Assembly (NCBI GenBank): GCA_039714535.1
Contig: JBDLJC010000004.1
Coordinates: 46,341 to 110,340 of the forward strand
Direction: 5' to 3'
DNA length: 64,000 nucleotides
From: JAGXFP01 sp039714535
GTDB taxonomy: Bacteria > Desulfobacterota > Desulfobulbia > Desulfobulbales > JAGXFP01
The notes under the pieces were generated by a model. The model had not been told where the DNA came from. It saw only the letters and a program-made list of their open reading frames with translations, and searched no databases. Made by a program: the position numbers and the translations under genes. Below, one piece after another: positions 60,575-64,000 of this stretch. Within the stretch, counting starts at the first letter, position 1; each line of letters opens with the position of its first letter.

Positions 60575-61003
60575 TTATGTGTCACAGTGCTTGCGGTAAT
60601 GTGATGCCCATATTTTTTCAAACTCCTCGATTCTGGCTAAGCTAACAAGCTGGTTCATGATAGAATCGCAGTCCGGGCAAATCGCTTCTAGATTACCAAT
60701 CGTTTCGTTCACAGGTTTACAATCAAACACGCCATCCATAGGAAATTTCGGGACGCGGCACTTGACGCAATAGAATTGTCCTGGCTTGCAAGGCCGCTTG
60801 TTTTTTTCCCTCCGTGCTTTGAGAAATGCCCTTAGGTCATAGCCTAGTATCAGCATGGGACGTTGTTTGTCGATAATGGGAAGCCCATCCTTGACCCAAC
60901 TGCGCACAGTATGTTTATGCTTGCCGTATAAAATGGCGATTTCTTCCACCGTGTAGTTACGGTGGATTTTTGCGAGACATGGATTAGGGTGTTTTTTGCT
61001 CAT
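60575..61003 (-). CDS. HTH plus zinc-finger protein, partner of second recombinase
   Basis: 142 residues. N-terminal EIAILYGKHKHTVRSWVKDG, a helix-turn-helix of the MerR/excisionase type, and a C-terminal C-x2-C pair (FYCVKCRVPKFP, then CPDCDSIMNQL). 53 bp upstream of the recombinase gene on the same strand. Proteins of this pattern accompany recombinases of nested RM cassettes and may act as recombination directionality factors; that is inference. Confidence 0.6.
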   Translation of the reverse strand: MSKKHPNPCLAKIHRNYTVEEIAILYGKHKHTVRSWVKDGLPIIDKQRPMLILGYDLRAFLKARREKNKRPCKPGQFYCVKCRVPKFPMDGVFDCKPVNETIGNLEAICPDCDSIMNQLVSLARIEEFEKIWASHYRKHCDT

Positions 61004-61124
61004 CGTTTAATTTATTTGTGTTGTGGTTGTTTTGGTGAGTAAATATTGTCATTCAAGTCAATACGGCTGACCATAGCTTGTTGGTGCTTGGTCGGGCCGG
61101 ATAGTGGCTATCATGTAAACACAT

Positions 61125-61297
61125 ACATTTACGTTACCCATGCCACCAAAGACACTTTTCCACTTTTCCCTTACTGATCCTTTCATTCAGCTACTTTTCA
61201 TGGGTAACGTTTTCGTTACTGTAAAAGCATCATTTTTGGTCTGTATGGGTAACATTTACATGCGTGTGTATGAGTAACGTTTTCGTGCGTTACGTTT
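61125..61297. repeat. Iteron-like repeat cluster (TGGGTAACGT)
   Basis: Four copies of a TGGGTAAC[G/A]T core: 61200-61219 and 61244-61262 and 61270-61288 in direct orientation (the last as TGAGTAACGT), and one inverted at about 61127-61142. The last overlaps the stop of the winged-helix Rep-like gene at 61296. Copies are separated by about 26-45 bp. This looks like an iteron array or an operator for the Rep-like protein or the promoter of the HTH gene at 61003. Confidence 0.55.
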
Positions 61298-61772
61298 AAA
61301 CTTTTTGGCATATTTGACTCGGCAACTTAACTTTCCGGTAGCCACGTTCACGGGTATCCTTTTCACGTTTAAAAACAACCCTACCTTCTAACCACCACCG
61401 CCAATCTTCTCTTAATGCATAAACAGATTTATCTTGTTTATACATCCCGCCGCGCCGAATAAGTTCAACAAAGCCTTTTGCCATTAAGTCATCTAATGCT
61501 CTGATTATCCTTGGCCTGGTAATCCCATCTTTTGGCAAACCCTTATTCTGCATTCCATTGTTAAAAATATTTTCAAGTTCAGCATAGGTCATGTTGATAT
61601 TAGTTAAGTTCTGGCATACATATTTCGAGTCAATATCCCGCTTCAGAAGGAACAACGTTAGTAATTGAGGTGCAAAGCCAGACAGTGACAAATATGCTCT
61701 GGACATAGTCATTTCTCGTTCAATCCATGTTCCAGATTTAAGCTTGCCTTTCCTTACCTTCTTTCTCGCCAT
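61296..61772 (-). CDS. Winged-helix, replication-initiator-like small protein
   Basis: 158 residues. SGTWIEREMTMSRAYLSLSG then LTLFLLKRDIDSKYVCQNLT and RPRIIRALDDLMAKGFVELI with RRGGMYKQDKSVYALREDWR: a winged-helix dimerisation/DNA-binding pattern as in small RepA-like initiators and repressors of integrative elements. The ATG is the second Met of the frame; the upstream one is TTG. Next to iteron-like repeats. Could instead be a repressor. Confidence 0.5.
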   Translation of the reverse strand: MARKKVRKGKLKSGTWIEREMTMSRAYLSLSGFAPQLLTLFLLKRDIDSKYVCQNLTNINMTYAELENIFNNGMQNKGLPKDGITRPRIIRALDDLMAKGFVELIRRGGMYKQDKSVYALREDWRWWLEGRVVFKREKDTRERGYRKVKLPSQICQKV

Positions 61773-61795
61773 TGCAACCAAAACCCCGCTTTGCC

Positions 61796-62011
61796 TTATG
61801 CCTCTAATTGCCTAAAACTGGTTGCATTTTTCACATTCTCCTTTTTTGCCTTTTGTGACATCTTCTCCCATTCATCCAGGTCAAAAATAAGAATCCCAGC
61901 CACCTTATAAACAAGGTTCGGATGTTTCTTTTCGGAATGCCACTTGTATGCCGTGTTCCGCGAAATAGGTATGTCACCTTTTTGGATTTTTCTGATTTCA
62001 ACTTGATTCAT
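61796..62011 (-). CDS. AlpA-like excisionase/regulator
   Basis: 71 residues: VEIRKIQKGDIPISRNTAYK then WHSEKKHPNLVYKVAGILIF with DLDEWEKMSQKA. This is the compact MerR-like helix-turn-helix of AlpA/phage excisionase proteins. 14 bp before the Rep-like gene (on the same strand), so probably a two-gene operon. AlpA proteins activate excision or regulate integrase expression. It has AAGGAG upstream. Confidence 0.72.
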   Translation of the reverse strand: MNQVEIRKIQKGDIPISRNTAYKWHSEKKHPNLVYKVAGILIFDLDEWEKMSQKAKKENVKNATSFRQLEA

Positions 62012-62427
62012 ATTTCTATCTCCTTATGTAAAATGTCATATACCTTTAGTAACAAACATACATTACGGTATACACACAGTCAAGCGTACCCGTGGTATTT
62101 AACTAATGATTACGGAGATATACAAAGATACGATACATATCGTAATCGCATGTTTTATAGTAGCGGGCAATATGAAAAAAAATGATGGGAGAGAGACCCC
62201 ACAGAGAAGGATAAAAACAACCTGTAATAAGCACTGAAAATGAGCTTGTCGTTAAGATTAATAAATTGAGAAAAGTGCAGGATATTTGAGCTGGCGGGAA
62301 CCCACTTCCATAAGAATACACAAAAAAGGAGTAGCTCCAGTTCTGTCAGAATGTTAGGGTTCCCCTAGAAATAAGCACCTTTAGTATGCACAATCTAATA
62401 GGCTTTTTACTCAAATTTGGAACCTCT
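62012..62427. promoter_or_regulatory. Regulatory gap with ATTACG repeats and direct repeat
   Basis: 416 bp without a gene. Three copies of ATTACG followed by an ATA-rich tail: 62062-62073 and 62109-62123 direct, 62136-62146 inverted. They are near the AlpA gene start and could be its operators. GGATAAAAACAACC at 62209-62222 is repeated exactly at 63727-63740, flanking the AAA+ gene. Confidence 0.5.
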
Positions 62428-63726
62428 ATGAAAAAACAATTCGATATTCACGATATTTTTTCCCCGGCACAAGAAATACTTAATCCAGATAAATTTGCAG
62501 GCAGAAAAAATAGTATTGCGAAGGCAATAAAAGCATTATGCCGACCAGGGACTAGTATTTTAGTTTATGGTGAACGAGGTGCGGGCAAAACGTCATTTAT
62601 TGAGATGGTTAAATTAATAGCTCAAGACCAAGTTGAACTTATTCATCGGTACAAAATGTCAAGACTCAAGCCTCCTAGCGGATTTAAATACAAAATCCTA
62701 TCCATAGAATGCGATGAAGACGTCGATACCACAGAAAAGGTTTTACAAAGGCTGATCACTAGCCCCGAAGGCATTAGTGGATTGATTGGTCCTTGTATTG
62801 AAAAAATTGAAACAACAGTTAAAAATAGTTTGTCAATAAAATTATTGCAAAACTTAATGTCTGTAGGTTTCAGTGGAGAAGAGAAAATAACCGCTAAGTC
62901 TTTCCAAGAAGTATCTGTTTATGAGCTATTCACTAATTTAATATTAATAATCAACCAAAATGTTTTGAAAGAAGGAGAAGGACTACTAATAACAATTGAT
63001 GAGTTTGACAGGGTTAAAGATAATTCAAAGATGGCTTCCTTAATAAAAACATTATCAAAAAATAAAACAAAATTTCTGATTTCTGGTATTGCAACATCTT
63101 ACACTGAACTAATTAAAGCACATGCCTCAATAGAGAGGCAGTTGTATGATGGAAAAATTAAAATTTCACCAATGAGTGATGATGAAATTGACAATCTTTT
63201 TGTGTTAGCTAACCGAAACAGTAACAATTTAATTACATACGAAAAAGGATTTATAAAAGAAGTAAAGGAAAGATCTTATGGATTTCCTTATTATGTTCAA
63301 TTATTTGGTCAACTTGCCTTAGACCATGTAATATCTGTCAATGGATATGACAATAAATTTCGCCTGGCAAAGAAGCACCTAATCAATGGGCTAAAAGAAT
63401 TTGCTGAATATGAGCCGAAACTTGAAGAAATATATAAAACTGTTGTAGGTAATGATCAAGAACGAGAGTTACTTTTGAAGGCTCTCGCCGCTCAAATCCC
63501 TAACAGAATAGACCAAGATAATGTTTTTGGTTTCTGCCGGAAAAGAGGGGTTCGTGATCCTAAAAAGGTGCTCTCGGTATTGCTTTCCATCAAAGAGCCC
63601 GAATTTCTTAAAAGGGTTGACACACGAGGCATATCATTTAAAGACCCTCTTTTCAAAATTTACTCAAAAGTTCGATCTCCTTTATACCTTAAAGAAACGA
63701 AAGAAGGACTCTCCCTAGGCCAATAG
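62428..63726 (+). CDS. AAA+ ATPase, probable cargo gene
   Basis: 432 residues from the ATG preceded by GGAA; an upstream ATG at 62386 has no ribosome site. Walker A VYGERGAGKTSFIEMV (about residues 45-52), Walker B LLITIDEFDRV, sensor I in TKFLISGIATSY, with a C-terminal helical lid and winged-helix-like region. Orc1/STAND-like layout (ATPase with KAIKALCRPGTSILV preface). Low GC. Ends 81 bp before the relic right end of a Mu-like phage, so it may be the cargo of that phage; a defence or DNA-maintenance role is inferred only. Confidence 0.68.
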   Translation: MKKQFDIHDIFSPAQEILNPDKFAGRKNSIAKAIKALCRPGTSILVYGERGAGKTSFIEMVKLIAQDQVELIHRYKMSRLKPPSGFKYKILSIECDEDVDTTEKVLQRLITSPEGISGLIGPCIEKIETTVKNSLSIKLLQNLMSVGFSGEEKITAKSFQEVSVYELFTNLILIINQNVLKEGEGLLITIDEFDRVKDNSKMASLIKTLSKNKTKFLISGIATSYTELIKAHASIERQLYDGKIKISPMSDDEIDNLFVLANRNSNNLITYEKGFIKEVKERSYGFPYYVQLFGQLALDHVISVNGYDNKFRLAKKHLINGLKEFAEYEPKLEEIYKTVVGNDQERELLLKALAAQIPNRIDQDNVFGFCRKRGVRDPKKVLSVLLSIKEPEFLKRVDTRGISFKDPLFKIYSKVRSPLYLKETKEGLSLGQ

Positions 63727-63740
63727 GGATAAAAACAACC

Positions 63741-63807
63741 ATTTAAATAGCAGATACGGGGTTCCATACCCCGCGTCATTTGGTTCCATACCTCACGGCT
63801 GCCTACA
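63741..63807. mobile_element. Relic right end of a second Mu-like phage
   Basis: CTACA ends at 63807; TTTGGTTCCA at 63779-63788 has exactly the 29-bp terminal spacing of the intact prophage end; GGGTTCCA 22 bp further inside (63759-63766) is R2. Compared with the left end of the intact prophage, 23 of 29 terminal bases match. Homology to 50382-50449 runs through the whole segment. No matching left end is seen in the island. Confidence 0.75.
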
Positions 63808-63835
63808 ATCCTACAGCAGCAACACACCCCCTATA

Positions 63836-63853
63836 GTCACCCTATTGTCACCC
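63836..63853. promoter_or_regulatory. Right-hand integrase arm-type repeats
   Basis: Two GTCACCC copies (63836-63842, 63847-63853), 11 bp apart like the three at the left end, directly before the right attachment repeat. Confidence 0.68.
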
Positions 63854-63855
63854 CA

Positions 63856-63978
<123 letters not shown>

Positions 63979-64000
63979 ATTATGTCAAAACTGGAAAATT

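Overview
The window looks like chromosomal DNA of a Gram-negative bacterium: it has lipoprotein signal peptides, UDP-sugar genes for a surface polysaccharide, and a transposable phage of the Mu/B3 type. A deltaproteobacterial (Desulfobacterota-like) host is my guess from overall gene flavour only, and I hold it with low confidence. Base composition is mosaic by eye: the flanking host DNA is moderate in GC, the phage is GC-rich, and the phage cargo block at 24.4-27.7 kb and the genomic island at 50.5-63.9 kb are AT-rich.

Host segment (1-13,159): a cell-surface and polysaccharide neighbourhood. It holds a sulfotransferase (5' end cut by the window), a family-2 glycosyltransferase, a secreted DUF1566-type protein, an asparagine-synthase-like protein, a secreted parallel beta-helix protein with two tandem C-terminal modules, a large lipoprotein, and the pair UDP-glucuronate 4-epimerase / UDP-glucose 6-dehydrogenase. 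Two decayed IS3-type orfA remnants flank the large lipoprotein gene.

Transposable prophage (13,165-50,449): I could place both ends. Each begins TGTAG and has TGGAACCAAA 19 bp further in, the two ends are inverted, and both are flanked by the same 5-bp target duplication, GTTCA. From left to right it has end-binding sites, a lipoprotein gene placed outside the repressor, the repressor, an operator/promoter region, an early operon (small regulators, a zincin-like protein, DDE transposase A, an ASCH protein, ATPase B, many small Cys-rich proteins, GemA, Mor), a reversed AT-rich four-gene cargo block (nuclease-like, unknown, metallo-beta-lactamase fold, membrane protein), a lysis-type block, terminase, portal, gpF-like, a protease-capsid fusion with a nested internal start, head-tail genes, a tail tube, a tail assembly chaperone with a probable programmed -1 frameshift, tape measure, a giant tail-tip protein, and a Dam-like methyltransferase at the right end. 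No tail sheath gene is present, so the virion should be siphovirus-like.

Genomic island (about 50,476-63,949): integrated in the tRNA-Arg(UCU) gene at the right edge of the window. It is bounded by a 94-bp direct repeat containing the 3' part of the tRNA and its terminator, with 11-bp-periodic GTCACCC arm-type repeats inside both ends. It carries an integrase with an N-terminal zinc ribbon, a zinc-finger partner, a type I restriction-modification operon (hsdM-hsdS-Abi_C-like-hsdR), a second tyrosine recombinase with a HTH/zinc protein, a winged-helix Rep-like protein next to iteron-like repeats, an AlpA-like regulator, and an AAA+ ATPase. Just beyond the ATPase gene lies a relic right end of a second, related Mu-like phage. 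The island reads as a mobile defence island sitting 26 bp from a prophage that carries its own methyltransferase and nuclease cargo.
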